From assembly GCA_038200305.1 (NCBI GenBank), contig JBBPYD010000169.1:5469-69468 (forward strand): DNA of 64,000 bases, written 5' to 3'. A program made the position numbers and the translations under genes. The notes beneath the pieces were generated by a model. That model ran no database searches and was not told the origin of the DNA. It saw nothing but the letters and a program-made list of their open reading frames with translations. Below are positions 26,173 through 34,584 of this stretch, one piece after another. Every line of letters begins with the position of its first letter. Positions within the stretch are counted from its first letter, which is position 1. Source of the stretch: JANXXV01 sp038200305. GTDB lineage: Bacteria > Acidobacteriota > Terriglobia > Bryobacterales > Bryobacteraceae.

Positions 26173-27003
26173 ATGAGAATCGATGCGCATCAACACTTTT
26201 GGGATCTCAACCGGCTTTCGTATACCTGGATGCCGCCTGCGCCTTCTCCGCTGCGGCGCAATTTCGTTCCGGCCGATCTGGCCCTAAAGCTGGAGCGGAA
26301 CCGGTTCGACGGCTCCGTAGTGGTGCAGGCGGCTACTCAGATGGAAGAGACCTGGTGGCTGCTTGATCTGGCTGAGGCGAACCCTTTCGTTCTGGGAGTG
26401 GTGGCGTGGGTGGACCTGACCTCGCCCGTACTGGGGCATGTGCTCGATGAATTGCAGAGACGGCCAAGGTTCAAAGGCATCCGGCATCCTGTGCATGACG
26501 AAGCGGATGACCGATGGTTGTTGCGTCCGGATGTGATCGGGGGGCTGCAGGAACTGGAACGGCGGCGAATTCCTTATGATTTACTGCTTCGCCCGCAGCA
26601 CCTGCCGCTAGTCCCGGAGTTGGTGGACAAGGTGCCGGGTCTGCCGATGGCGATCGACCACATCGCCAAGCCGCCGATTGCACGTCACTTGATGGATGGG
26701 TGGGCTGAAGATATGGAACGGATCTCGCGTATCCCTCACCTGCATGTGAAGTTATCGGGAATGATCACGGAGGCAGATTGGGCGAACTGGAAGGCCGAGG
26801 ATCTGAAGCCTTACGCGCAGCACGTACTAAGGCTGTTCGGACCTGACCGGCTGATGTTTGGAAGCGACTGGCCGGTGTGTCTGCTGGCAGGTTCCTGGAA
26901 GGAAGTGCTTGCGAGCTTCACGCAGGCAATTGGGCCGCAGCCGATGGAGGTGAGGGCGAAGTTGCTGGGAGACACGGCCCAGCGTTTCTATGCACTGACT
27001 TAG
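26173..27003 (+). CDS. Amidohydrolase, L-fuconolactonase-like
   Basis: A 276-residue amidohydrolase of the metal-dependent TIM-barrel type 2. The N-terminal motif RIDAHQHFWDL has the two metal-site histidines, a His follows in MAIDHIAKPPI, and the C-terminal Asp is in MFGSDWPVC. HQHFW and GSDWPVCLL are typical of the fuconolactone-hydrolase branch, which opens sugar lactones in fucose, rhamnose or galactose degradation. No signal peptide, so cytosolic. The neighbouring genes include a KDG-kinase-like protein on the other strand, matching a sugar-acid pathway. Confidence 0.86.
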   Translation: MRIDAHQHFWDLNRLSYTWMPPAPSPLRRNFVPADLALKLERNRFDGSVVVQAATQMEETWWLLDLAEANPFVLGVVAWVDLTSPVLGHVLDELQRRPRFKGIRHPVHDEADDRWLLRPDVIGGLQELERRRIPYDLLLRPQHLPLVPELVDKVPGLPMAIDHIAKPPIARHLMDGWAEDMERISRIPHLHVKLSGMITEADWANWKAEDLKPYAQHVLRLFGPDRLMFGSDWPVCLLAGSWKEVLASFTQAIGPQPMEVRAKLLGDTAQRFYALT

Positions 27004-27089
27004 ACCTATCCGTCAAAAGCGTCGCCGTTACGCTTGATGCAAATGGAGGGGTGGCGCTATCCTGACGGGGAAGTGGAGGAAACATAAAC

Positions 27090-27533
27090 ATGGCAGTGAA
27101 ACCGATTCCCGATGGCTATCATAGCGTCACTCCTTATCTGGTGGTGGAAGGCGTAGCCAAATTGATCGAATTTCTGAAGCAGGCTTTTGATGCAACGGAA
27201 AAGGAACGCATGTCGCGCCCGGACGGCACCGTTATGCATGCCGAGGTGAAGATTGGCGACTCCGTGGTGATGATGGGCGAGGCGGCGGGCGAATTCAGCC
27301 CGATGCCAAGCATGCTGCATCTGTATGTCAACGACGCGGACGCCGTATACAAGCGCGCGATGGAGGCTGGAGCCACTTCTGTGCGGGAGCCCGCGGACCA
27401 GTTCTATGGAGACCGCAGCGCGGGTATCAAAGATCCCTGCGGGACTACCTGGTATATCGCTACCCATCAGGAAGACGTATCACCCGAGGAGATGGCTAAG
27501 CGTGCGGAAAGGGTGGCAAGCCAGCACGGCTGA
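27090..27533 (+). CDS. VOC-family glyoxalase/bleomycin-resistance-like protein (PhnB type)
   Basis: A 147-residue protein preceded by GTGGAGGAAAC as a good ribosome-binding site. The vicinal-oxygen-chelate fold is visible as HSVTPYLVVEGVAKLIEFLKQAF, in parts, then DGTVMHAEVKIGDSVVMMGEA and a second half ending GDRSAGIKDPCGTTWYIATH. The PhnB subfamily typically shows RMSRPDG, present here as ERMSRPDGT. Members bind a metal or small molecule; the substrate is unknown. It is not clearly co-transcribed with the upstream hydrolase, though the gap is only 86 bp. Confidence 0.88.
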   Translation: MAVKPIPDGYHSVTPYLVVEGVAKLIEFLKQAFDATEKERMSRPDGTVMHAEVKIGDSVVMMGEAAGEFSPMPSMLHLYVNDADAVYKRAMEAGATSVREPADQFYGDRSAGIKDPCGTTWYIATHQEDVSPEEMAKRAERVASQHG

Positions 27534-27546
27534 TCCTCGTGTTTGG

Positions 27547-28629
27547 TTACCGCTGAATTCGCGCTGAGCCGCCCTGTGCCAAGGTGCGTACCTGGTCCAC
27601 GGTCGCCATGGTAGTGTCGCCGGGGAACGTGGTCAAGAGGGCACCATGCGCCCAACCGAGTTTGATGGCCTCTTCTGGAGTCTCTCCGGTGAGTAGACCG
27701 TAAAAAAAGCCGGCGGCGAATCCATCTCCTCCACCCACGCGATCGACAACATCCAGTTCGCAGGTTGGAGCCACGTGTGTCTTGCCATCCACCCAAGCCA
27801 CCGCCCCCCAACTGTGCCGGTTGGTTGAGTGTACTTCGCGGAGGGTGGTGGCGACAATTTTGATCTGCGGATGCTGGGCCACGACGCGATCGATCATGCC
27901 GAAAAATGCACTAGGGTCGAGTTTGGACTTGGCGGCGACTTCCGGCCCCGGGATGCCCAGGCCTTTCTGCAAATCTTCTTCATTGCCAACCAGCACGTCA
28001 ACGTGTTCCAAAATACGCCCAATAACCTCCAAGGCGCGGGCGTGGCCGCCGGATATGTTCCAGAGCTTCTCGCGATAGTTCAAATCGAGAGACACTACGG
28101 CTCCGGCTGCTTTTGCAGCCCGCATGCCTTCAATGATGACTTCCGGTGTAGTTATGGAGAGCGCCGCAAAAATTCCGCCGCTGTGAAACCACCGGACTCC
28201 CGCCGCGAAGATCGCATTCCAATCGAAGTCGCCTGGCTTCAGCAGGCTCCCCGCCTCATTCGAGCGGTTATAGAAGACCACGGGCGCACGCAGGCCATGA
28301 CCACGGTCGCTGTAAACGCCGGCGATGTTGGGGCCATTGACGCCATCGTGCTTGAACCGCTTATAGAACGGCTTGACGCCCATGGCTTTCACGCGCTCGG
28401 ACACCAGATCGCCGATTGGGTAATCGACCATCGCGGTCACCACGCCCGTCTGTAGACCGAAGCAGTCGGCGAGGTTGGCAGCCACGTTGAACTCACCGCC
28501 GCTCACGTGGATCTGAACCTCATGCGCCTTGCGGAAGGGGATAATCCCAGGGTCCAACCGGTGGACCAGAGCGCCGAGAGACACGAAATCCAACGCGCAA
28601 TCCTGGCGGATATTCAAACCGTAGTTCAT
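27547..28629 (-). CDS. kdgK: 2-keto-3-deoxygluconate kinase-like PfkB-family sugar kinase
   Basis: From ATG 28629, preceded by CAGGAGAGTGG, the product has 360 residues. It belongs to the ribokinase/PfkB family: the N-terminal SGGEFNVAANLA, and the C-terminal signature DRVGGGDGFAAGFFYGLL with the catalytic Asp and anion hole. KPFYKRFKHDGVNGPNIAG and GVRWFHSGGIFAALS fit KdgK-type enzymes. It would phosphorylate 2-keto-3-deoxygluconate or a related keto acid with ATP. Its end lies 13 bp from the end of the convergent VOC gene. Confidence 0.82.
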   Translation of the reverse strand: MNYGLNIRQDCALDFVSLGALVHRLDPGIIPFRKAHEVQIHVSGGEFNVAANLADCFGLQTGVVTAMVDYPIGDLVSERVKAMGVKPFYKRFKHDGVNGPNIAGVYSDRGHGLRAPVVFYNRSNEAGSLLKPGDFDWNAIFAAGVRWFHSGGIFAALSITTPEVIIEGMRAAKAAGAVVSLDLNYREKLWNISGGHARALEVIGRILEHVDVLVGNEEDLQKGLGIPGPEVAAKSKLDPSAFFGMIDRVVAQHPQIKIVATTLREVHSTNRHSWGAVAWVDGKTHVAPTCELDVVDRVGGGDGFAAGFFYGLLTGETPEEAIKLGWAHGALLTTFPGDTTMATVDQVRTLAQGGSARIQR

Positions 28630-28715
28630 TCCACTCTCCTGTAAAATGAGCCCTGAGCGCAAGGCAGACATGCGCGTCCCGGCATCTCGGGAAACCTCAA
28701 TATATCAGATGCGGC

Positions 28716-29684
28716 CTAAGCTTTCCGCAGATGCTGCTGGAAGAAGTCGAGCGTGTTCGACCATGCGTTGCAAGCAGCCGCGTGCTGGTAACGCGGGCCC
28801 GTGTCGTTGTGAAATGCGTGGTTCACGCCGGGATAGACGTGAATCCCGAAGGTCTTCTTCTTGTCGATGAGAGCGGTCATTAAAGCGGGTACCTGAGAGG
28901 TGATTCGGGTATCCTGCTCAGCGAAGTTTCCGAGCAGCGCGGCCGTCATGCCATCCAGAACGCTCAACGGGTTTGGCGGACCTCCGTAGAAGACCACCGC
29001 CGCGGAAAGATCCTTGCTGTTAGCAGCCAGATTGAAGCAGTTGCCTCCACCTGCGCAGAATCCGACCGCGCCGAGACGTTCGCCGTTCACGAATTTCTGA
29101 CTCTTGAGAAATTCGAGGCCGGAGAGCATGTCCTCCAGCATGGCCCCGCGTTCTGTTTTGCGGTAAGCAGCTGCGCCTTCTTCCGGATCGGTAAATTTGT
29201 AGCTGCCGCCGGCGCGAGAAACCAAGTCGATTCCGAGACCTACATAACCAGCCCGAGCCACGCGGCGGGTCACGTCTCTAATGTGCTCCGTAAGTCCGCG
29301 GTTCTCGTGAATCACCAATACCGCCGGCCGGGGTGTATTTCCTTGCGCTTTCAGACGTGCCAGGTGGGCGAAGATTTTGCCGGCTTTACCGTCGAGCTCA
29401 ATCATCTTCGCGTCCAAATCGGGTGCGTTTTCGGGAACTTTCACGTCGGCGGGGCAGGCTGCGCCGTCCTGCGCGGCGGCTGTTTCCGAGGTCAGGTGAA
29501 GCAAACCGAGCGACTGCAACGCGACCGTCACGGCGACCCCGGAGCCAAGCCGCCGGGTAAGGCGATCCATCAGTTCACGCCTGGGGAACGCTCCGTCTTC
29601 ATACAGATGGACAAGACTTTCTACGGCGCGCTTGTCGTCAGTCGGGTTCGTGGTGGCCTCCGGTTTCAGTAAGCTTATCACCAT
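28716..29684 (-). CDS. Dienelactone hydrolase family protein, exported
   Basis: The ATG at 29684 gives 322 residues; TTG at 29696 is possible but weaker. An N-terminal extension contains a hydrophobic segment (VAVTVALQSLGLLHLT) that may act as a signal or anchor. The alpha/beta-hydrolase domain has VLVIHENRGL (the oxyanion region), the nucleophile motif GFCAGGG with Cys instead of Ser, a probable Asp in LLGNFAEQDTRI and the catalytic His in PGVNHAFHND. This Cys-Asp-His set is the dienelactone hydrolase signature. Natural substrate unknown. Confidence 0.87.
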   Translation of the reverse strand: MVISLLKPEATTNPTDDKRAVESLVHLYEDGAFPRRELMDRLTRRLGSGVAVTVALQSLGLLHLTSETAAAQDGAACPADVKVPENAPDLDAKMIELDGKAGKIFAHLARLKAQGNTPRPAVLVIHENRGLTEHIRDVTRRVARAGYVGLGIDLVSRAGGSYKFTDPEEGAAAYRKTERGAMLEDMLSGLEFLKSQKFVNGERLGAVGFCAGGGNCFNLAANSKDLSAAVVFYGGPPNPLSVLDGMTAALLGNFAEQDTRITSQVPALMTALIDKKKTFGIHVYPGVNHAFHNDTGPRYQHAAACNAWSNTLDFFQQHLRKA

Positions 29685-29791
29685 CCGCCATTTCAAATCG
29701 CGGCGAAACTTAATGGCGGTTTGCCGCGTTATAGTACACAGCGCCGCCGTAACGTATTTTCTGTATTCGCCGGCCTGGAAGTGAGATTCAA

Positions 29792-31156
29792 ATGACCTAC
29801 CCCATTCGTATTCTTCTGCTTGTTTTCGCCAGTGCCACGTTGGCGATGGCTGCGGATGGCGATGTAGTGTTTCGTAGCGACGTCTCGTTGGTACGCGTGG
29901 ATGCCCAGGTAGTGGACCGTGACAATCGTGCGATCACCGGACTGCGCATGGAAGACTTCGTGCTTCGTGAAGGCGGCCAGAAACAGGAGATCCGGAACTT
30001 CGCCAGCGAGGATATGCCGGTAGACGTTTTGCTGCTGCTGGACGTGAGCGGCAGCATGCGGCCGCATATCCAGCGCATCGCATCGGCCGCTCATCAGGCA
30101 TTGCGGGTGCTGGGGGACAAGGATCGCATTGCGATTATGGTGTTCGACCGTTACACCCGCGTACGGCTGACTTTCCGAAGCAGCCATGAGGACGTGGAAC
30201 GGGAGTTTGAGCGCCTGCTCCATCAGGAGACCTTTAACGGCGGTACGGATATCACTCGCGCCATGCTCGACGCCGCCGAGTATATTGGGCGCCAGGGCCG
30301 CCGCGACGCACGCCGGGCCATCGTGATTCTCACCGACGATCAGACAGAACTGGAGAGAAACGACGCTGGGGTATCGCGCGCACTGGAAAGAGCGGATGCG
30401 GTAATGAGCGCTCTTCTTGCGCCCTATGCCATGCCCAGCCGGATGGGACGCTATCCAGGCGGCGGACGCGGACGCGGAGGCGGCGGCGGTTCCTGGCCGG
30501 GTGGCGGAGGGATGGGAGGACCGCTTGGCGGCATTATTCTCGGTCGCCGGGGAGGATATCCAGGAGGAGGCTATCCCGGAGGTGGTGCAGGTGGGCAGGG
30601 CGGGCCGATGGGGGCGGGTGGGCGATCGCAGTCGGCCGGGACTGCCGAGATTGCGCGGCAATCGGGCGGTGACAGCTTGCCGGTGGACGATGCGTCGGCG
30701 CTCGAAACCACGCTTGCCCGCATCCGGCAGAGATATGCGCTGCACTTCCACTTGCCGGAAGGTGTGAAACCAGGGCAGGAACGGACGATTGAAGTTTCGC
30801 TGTCCGACGCGGCGCGCGGCAGGTATCCCGATGCCGAAGTGCGATACCGGCGAGCTTATCTGTTTCCCGGCGGTTCGCCAGACTCGAGGCCCGAGCCTAT
30901 CCGGGTGACGCGAGCGCCGGCGGATACCAATCGTGATAATGGAAATACTGAACCGGCGGCTCGTAGCCAAAGCCCGGCCCCAAGCTCTTCCAAACGAAGG
31001 TCAGCGGTCAATGAATCTGACGGACCGCGAGGAGCCAATCCGTCCGTTGGAGCAGGTGGCGATTCGCAGCCTGCGCCCGCTCCGGTTAATAAGGATGACG
31101 CGCCCGCACCGAGCCAAGGTGGGTTCCGGCGCTTGAAACCGGGTGAGCAACCCTAA
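29792..31156 (+). CDS. Secreted VWA-domain protein (acidobacterial TIGR03436 type), Gly-rich linker
   Basis: A 454-residue protein with a signal peptide (residues 1-20, ending LAMA). The N-terminal VFRSDVSLVRVDAQVVD plus MEDFVLREGG is the typical entry of the acidobacterial VWFA-related family. The MIDAS motif DVSGS is at 84-88, with the following NGGTDIT and ILTDDQTE completing a metal site. Residues about 225-275 are an unusual Gly/Arg/Pro low-complexity stretch. The C-terminal 90 residues are Pro/Ser/Ala-rich and disordered. A ribosome-binding site (GGAAGTGAG) precedes the ATG. Likely mediates metal-dependent protein binding at the cell surface or periplasm. It lies 42 bp before a second VWA gene. 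Confidence 0.86.
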   Translation: MTYPIRILLLVFASATLAMAADGDVVFRSDVSLVRVDAQVVDRDNRAITGLRMEDFVLREGGQKQEIRNFASEDMPVDVLLLLDVSGSMRPHIQRIASAAHQALRVLGDKDRIAIMVFDRYTRVRLTFRSSHEDVEREFERLLHQETFNGGTDITRAMLDAAEYIGRQGRRDARRAIVILTDDQTELERNDAGVSRALERADAVMSALLAPYAMPSRMGRYPGGGRGRGGGGGSWPGGGGMGGPLGGIILGRRGGYPGGGYPGGGAGGQGGPMGAGGRSQSAGTAEIARQSGGDSLPVDDASALETTLARIRQRYALHFHLPEGVKPGQERTIEVSLSDAARGRYPDAEVRYRRAYLFPGGSPDSRPEPIRVTRAPADTNRDNGNTEPAARSQSPAPSSSKRRSAVNESDGPRGANPSVGAGGDSQPAPAPVNKDDAPAPSQGGFRRLKPGEQP

Positions 31157-31198
31157 ATGCGTTCATTGTGGCATTGCACTTGCCTTGACGCCGGATGA

Positions 31199-32194
31199 AT
31201 GTGGATTTTAGCCGTCCTCCTGTTGACTGTCTCTACTACCGCCGCACAGTTCAAGAGCACCGTTCCGCTTGTGTTTGCGCCCACCACCGTCACTGACGCG
31301 AAGGGGCATTTCATCGACGGCCTCGCGTCGGGCGACCTGATCCTGTACGACAACAATGTGCCGCAGACGATACAGTTGGACACCGTTCTGAACCCGATAT
31401 CGGTGGTGGTGGCGATTCAGGCGAGTTCGAATTCCGCTGCAGTTCTGGACAAGCTCGGCCGCAGTGGCATTCTGATCTCGCAATTACTGGCGGGCGATGC
31501 GGGCGAGACGGCTCTGGTGTCGTTCAGCGATGATGTCCGCCTGCTGCAAGATTTCACCAGCGATCCCGATGTCCTATCCCATGCGTTGCGAAACCTGCGT
31601 GTGCAGGGCGATGGCGCGGCGGCGTTGGAAGCTGTGATGCAGTCGATGCGAATGCTGTCGCGGAGGAGCCCGGACCGCCGGCGAATCATTCTGATGATTG
31701 CGGAGAAGCGGGACCGTTCCAGCAAGATCCAAATGCCGGCGCTGTTGCAGGAGGCACAGCGGCAGAACGTGGCTATTTATTGGCTGACCTATTCGCCGCT
31801 ACTGACGCCATTCACGAATCGCCAGAAAACGGTGGGCGACCGGGAGAAAGAGGAGCATAGAGGCAAGGACAAAAAGAAAGATGCCGAAGTGTTACCGCCC
31901 GATCAGGCGCCAGGTAGCCTGCTTAGCATCTTCACCGAGTTGGGGCATCTGGCCAAAGTGAATGCAGCGGATCTGCTTTCACGGACAACTGGTGCGCGCT
32001 CGATTAATTTCTTGAAACAGAGTGCGCTGGAAGAGGCTATCGGAGCCATTGGTGAAGAGGTGCATAGGAACTACATCCTCACTTTTCAGCCGGCTCCCGG
32101 CACGCCGGGGCAGTTTCACTCGATTCGTGTGGAAGTAAAGGGCAAGCCGGAATTGCGGGCCCGCACGCGTACCGGATATTGGACGGTCCAGTGA
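31199..32194 (+). CDS. Second VWA-domain protein with degenerate MIDAS
   Basis: A 331-residue secreted protein (signal residues 1-16, ending TTAA). The same acidobacterial entry pattern as its upstream neighbour is visible: FKSTVPLVFAPTTVTDAKGHF, in parts, and LYDNNVPQTIQLD. The Asp-x-Ser-x-Ser metal site is replaced by VAIQASSNS, so metal binding is doubtful. VHRNYILTFQPAPGTPGQFHSIRVEV near the C-terminus is diagnostic of the family. A charged insertion (EKEEHRGKDKKKD) lies around 220. The two genes probably form one operon and may act together. Confidence 0.84.
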   Translation: MWILAVLLLTVSTTAAQFKSTVPLVFAPTTVTDAKGHFIDGLASGDLILYDNNVPQTIQLDTVLNPISVVVAIQASSNSAAVLDKLGRSGILISQLLAGDAGETALVSFSDDVRLLQDFTSDPDVLSHALRNLRVQGDGAAALEAVMQSMRMLSRRSPDRRRIILMIAEKRDRSSKIQMPALLQEAQRQNVAIYWLTYSPLLTPFTNRQKTVGDREKEEHRGKDKKKDAEVLPPDQAPGSLLSIFTELGHLAKVNAADLLSRTTGARSINFLKQSALEEAIGAIGEEVHRNYILTFQPAPGTPGQFHSIRVEVKGKPELRARTRTGYWTVQ

Positions 32195-32223
32195 AATGCA
32201 GACGTCGCGATTGCTATCTTAGG

Positions 32224-32436
32224 TCAGGCAAAAATCAAGCGGCGTCCCTTTGGTTCCGGAATCGGATCGCCAAACTCCTTGGCCGTGTCAATCCAAAGAT
32301 GAATAGCTTTCTGTGCATTTGCGAGGGCCGCTTCTTGCGTGGGACCGTGCGCAGCGCATCCCGGGAGCTCTGGCACCTCGGCTACGAAAGCCTCGTCTTC
32401 CTCGCTCCAGTAAATGATAACTTCGTATTTGTTCAT
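32224..32436 (-). CDS. hicB: HicB-family antitoxin
   Basis: A 70-residue protein with the HicB partial RNase H-like fold: KYEVIIYWSEEDEAFVAEVPELPGCAAHGPTQEAALANAQKAI, in pieces, with conserved ELPGC and the helix after GPT. It lacks a C-terminal DNA-binding domain, so it is the short form. It would bind and neutralise HicA. Its start lies 20 bp after the hicA stop, giving the usual toxin-first order. Confidence 0.88.
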   Translation of the reverse strand: MNKYEVIIYWSEEDEAFVAEVPELPGCAAHGPTQEAALANAQKAIHLWIDTAKEFGDPIPEPKGRRLIFA

Positions 32437-32456
32437 TAGATATCACCAAGCTTATA

Positions 32457-32684
32457 TTAAAAGATGACGTCCCGCACCTGCTTCACTTGGTACGGCTTCG
32501 CGTGATTGCCTTCCCGCTGGAGGTTAATCCTTTCCTCCAGGCCCGCTTTCCGAAAAAGATGATGGCTGCCTTTCACCCGTCTTTCAAAGCCAAGGCTATC
32601 CAGCAAAGAGCACAAATCGTCGAAGCGGATCCCCGCATCGGCGGTTCCGCTAAGGAGTCGACGGAGTGTCTTTGCAGTTCCCAC
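32457..32684 (-). CDS. hicA: HicA-family mRNA interferase toxin
   Basis: A 75-residue protein starting with GTG at 32684. The HicA double-stranded RNA-binding-like fold is seen from FDDLCSLLDSLGF and the catalytic-histidine motif RRVKGSHHLFRK, then INLQREGNHAKPYQVKQVRDVIF in pieces. HicA toxins cut mRNA. A TACAAT box lies just upstream (32695-32690). The order hicA-hicB and 20-bp gap support an intact type II module. No mobile-element remains are visible around it. Confidence 0.87.
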   Translation of the reverse strand: MGTAKTLRRLLSGTADAGIRFDDLCSLLDSLGFERRVKGSHHLFRKAGLEERINLQREGNHAKPYQVKQVRDVIF

Positions 32685-32763
32685 GCGCCATTGTATCCCG
32701 GATCAATACGACTGAGCCGCGGCCACCTTGACTCTCATTTTTCAGGTGGCCTCTCATCCTCGC

Positions 32764-33873
32764 TTACCGAAAAAGAAGTGGAACGAATTCGCCCAGGTAC
32801 TGCCGCCACACTGTATAAGTATGCGCACCTTCGGTAGCTCGGAATGTATTTTGAATCTTGTGTGCAGTCAGCAGTTCTGAAAACTTCTGCGATCGGGGAA
32901 AGAGGGAGTCCTGCTTGCCGCATCCGATCCAGATCGTCTTCAATTTCGCATTCGTACTCTTAGGGTCGTTCAGGAGTTGTTCAAATCGCGTCTCGAAATC
33001 GCCCGGCACCGCGGCGCTGAACGCACCTACAGCACTGAATAGATCCAGGTGACTGAAGCCGATCTGGATGGACTGCCCGCCCCCCATGGACAGCCCCGCC
33101 ACTGCGCGCATCTGCCGGCCGGGGGCCACGCGGTATTTTGAATCCACCAGTGGGATCACATCCTTCAGCAGATAGTCTTCGAATATCAGCGTGTTCTTCG
33201 CCTGCATCTCGCGAGGCGAGCCGAATGGCACAGCATGGCCGAATGGCATCACCACGATCGTGGGAACCGCTTTCTTTTCCGCGATCAGATTATCCACTAT
33301 GAAATTTGCGCCGCCTGCCATTGTCCAACCAGCGGCGGTATCGTTCGAGCCGTGGAACAGGTAAAGCACCGGATAGCGGCGGTTGCGGTCTTTATCGTAA
33401 CCGGGTGGCGTGTAGATCCAGATCCAACGCGTTTCGCCGTTGAGAGCCGCCGACTTCTCCCAGTTGATTTCCACCGCGCCGTGAGGGACATCGCGCGCCT
33501 GCCAGAGACCGGGTGTGTCACCGGACACTTCCAGCAAGCTGGCCGACGTCCGGGCGCGGAGTTTGATGCGTGGGTTAATGGGGTCCGCTATGGGATTTCC
33601 GTCCACATTGAAGGCGTAGATGTAGATGCTCGGGTCCAGCGGCCCCACCGTGACACTCCAGACGCCGGCGTCATCTTTGGTCATCTTCTCCTGCGTGCCA
33701 ACCGGAAGCCAGTCGCCAAAAACACTCACGTCGGATGCTTTCGGTGCACGCAGGCGGAAGGTCACGCGGCGATCTGGATTTATCTCCGGAGAAACCAGAT
33801 TTGGCGGCTGTGGCGGTTGTGCTGACGACATGTCGGTGAGCAGGACAACGAAGCAGAGAATTTTAACGATCAC
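32764..33873 (-). CDS. Secreted CE1-like esterase with N-terminal E-set domain
   Basis: Taking GTG at 33873 gives a proper signal peptide (MIVKILCFVVLLTDMSSAQ) and 369 residues; a TTG start at 33909 would add 12 residues without one. An N-terminal immunoglobulin-like E-set/CBM48 domain follows (VTFRLRAPKASDVSVFGDWL). The catalytic alpha/beta-hydrolase domain has YPVLYLFHGSNDTAAGW, VVMPFGHAVPFG and the nucleophile elbow GLSMGGGQS. The catalytic His is probably in EGAHTYTVWRQYL. The layout matches feruloyl/acetyl xylan esterases and enterochelin-esterase-like enzymes. Likely cleaves ester-linked groups on plant polymers. Confidence 0.86.
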   Translation of the reverse strand: MIVKILCFVVLLTDMSSAQPPQPPNLVSPEINPDRRVTFRLRAPKASDVSVFGDWLPVGTQEKMTKDDAGVWSVTVGPLDPSIYIYAFNVDGNPIADPINPRIKLRARTSASLLEVSGDTPGLWQARDVPHGAVEINWEKSAALNGETRWIWIYTPPGYDKDRNRRYPVLYLFHGSNDTAAGWTMAGGANFIVDNLIAEKKAVPTIVVMPFGHAVPFGSPREMQAKNTLIFEDYLLKDVIPLVDSKYRVAPGRQMRAVAGLSMGGGQSIQIGFSHLDLFSAVGAFSAAVPGDFETRFEQLLNDPKSTNAKLKTIWIGCGKQDSLFPRSQKFSELLTAHKIQNTFRATEGAHTYTVWRQYLGEFVPLLFR

Positions 33874-33914
33874 CGGCACATCATACGTGTTGGTAGCCGC
33901 GCGGGGCAACTGGT

Positions 33915-34565
33915 CTATCCGTGACTATCGTAGCGGGACATTTCGACGATAGTTCGCGTGCCGAGTGCATCCGGCAATTCATAGCGTTCCACTACCCGGA
34001 TCTGAATGTGCCGTTTCCGTGCATCCGGCACGGCGCCGGAAATATCGGTCTCTGCGTCTGGCCCTTTATAAAGCAGCGCCCGTGCGCCCGCCTTCAACGC
34101 TGGAGCAAACAGCCCGAGTGCCCTGTCGATTGGCGCAAGGGCGCGTGCCGTGATGGTATCGATGCGGCGCGCGCGCAGCACCTCTTCCGCCCGTTGAGAT
34201 ACAACATCGACATTCGGCAGATCCATGGAATCCACGGCTGCATCGAGGAAATGGAACTTCTTCTGAACCGACTCGGAGAGTGTAAAGCGGATTTCCGGAA
34301 GCACTAACGCCAGCGGTATGCCTGGAAAGCCGGCGCCCGTACCGGCGTCTAAAACGTGCCGCGCTTCCGCAAACAAGCGCCAGGGCAGCACCGAATCGAG
34401 TACGTGTTTAATGGCCGCTTCCCGCGGATCAGTGATGCGTGTCAGGTTGAATTGTCGATTCGCCTCGACGATCAGATCCAGATGCCTGGCCGACTTCGTG
34501 AGGACATCGGCACGATGGGGCAGATCCGACGGCAATATCTGGTCCAATTCCTCCGCGAAAGACAT
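33915..34565 (-). CDS. rsmG: 16S rRNA (guanine527-N7)-methyltransferase RsmG
   Basis: A 216-residue SAM-dependent methyltransferase. Conserved features are NLTRITDPREAAIKHVLDS and the SAM loop HVLDAGTGAGFPGIPLALVLP. QKKFHFLDAAVDSM comes next, then ARALAPIDRALGLF. It methylates N7 of G527 in 16S rRNA. In many bacteria it lies near the replication origin beside mnmG and parA/parB; here it sits among esterase and transporter genes, so the region is not the origin. Confidence 0.94.
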   Translation of the reverse strand: MSFAEELDQILPSDLPHRADVLTKSARHLDLIVEANRQFNLTRITDPREAAIKHVLDSVLPWRLFAEARHVLDAGTGAGFPGIPLALVLPEIRFTLSESVQKKFHFLDAAVDSMDLPNVDVVSQRAEEVLRARRIDTITARALAPIDRALGLFAPALKAGARALLYKGPDAETDISGAVPDARKRHIQIRVVERYELPDALGTRTIVEMSRYDSHG

Positions 34566-34584
34566 GATTCATGATTGCACTTGC

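Noticed and set aside
29729..30970. 413-residue open frame on the minus strand
   Set aside because: Antisense to the first VWA gene, which has signal peptide, MIDAS motif and ribosome-binding site; no domain in the mirror frame.
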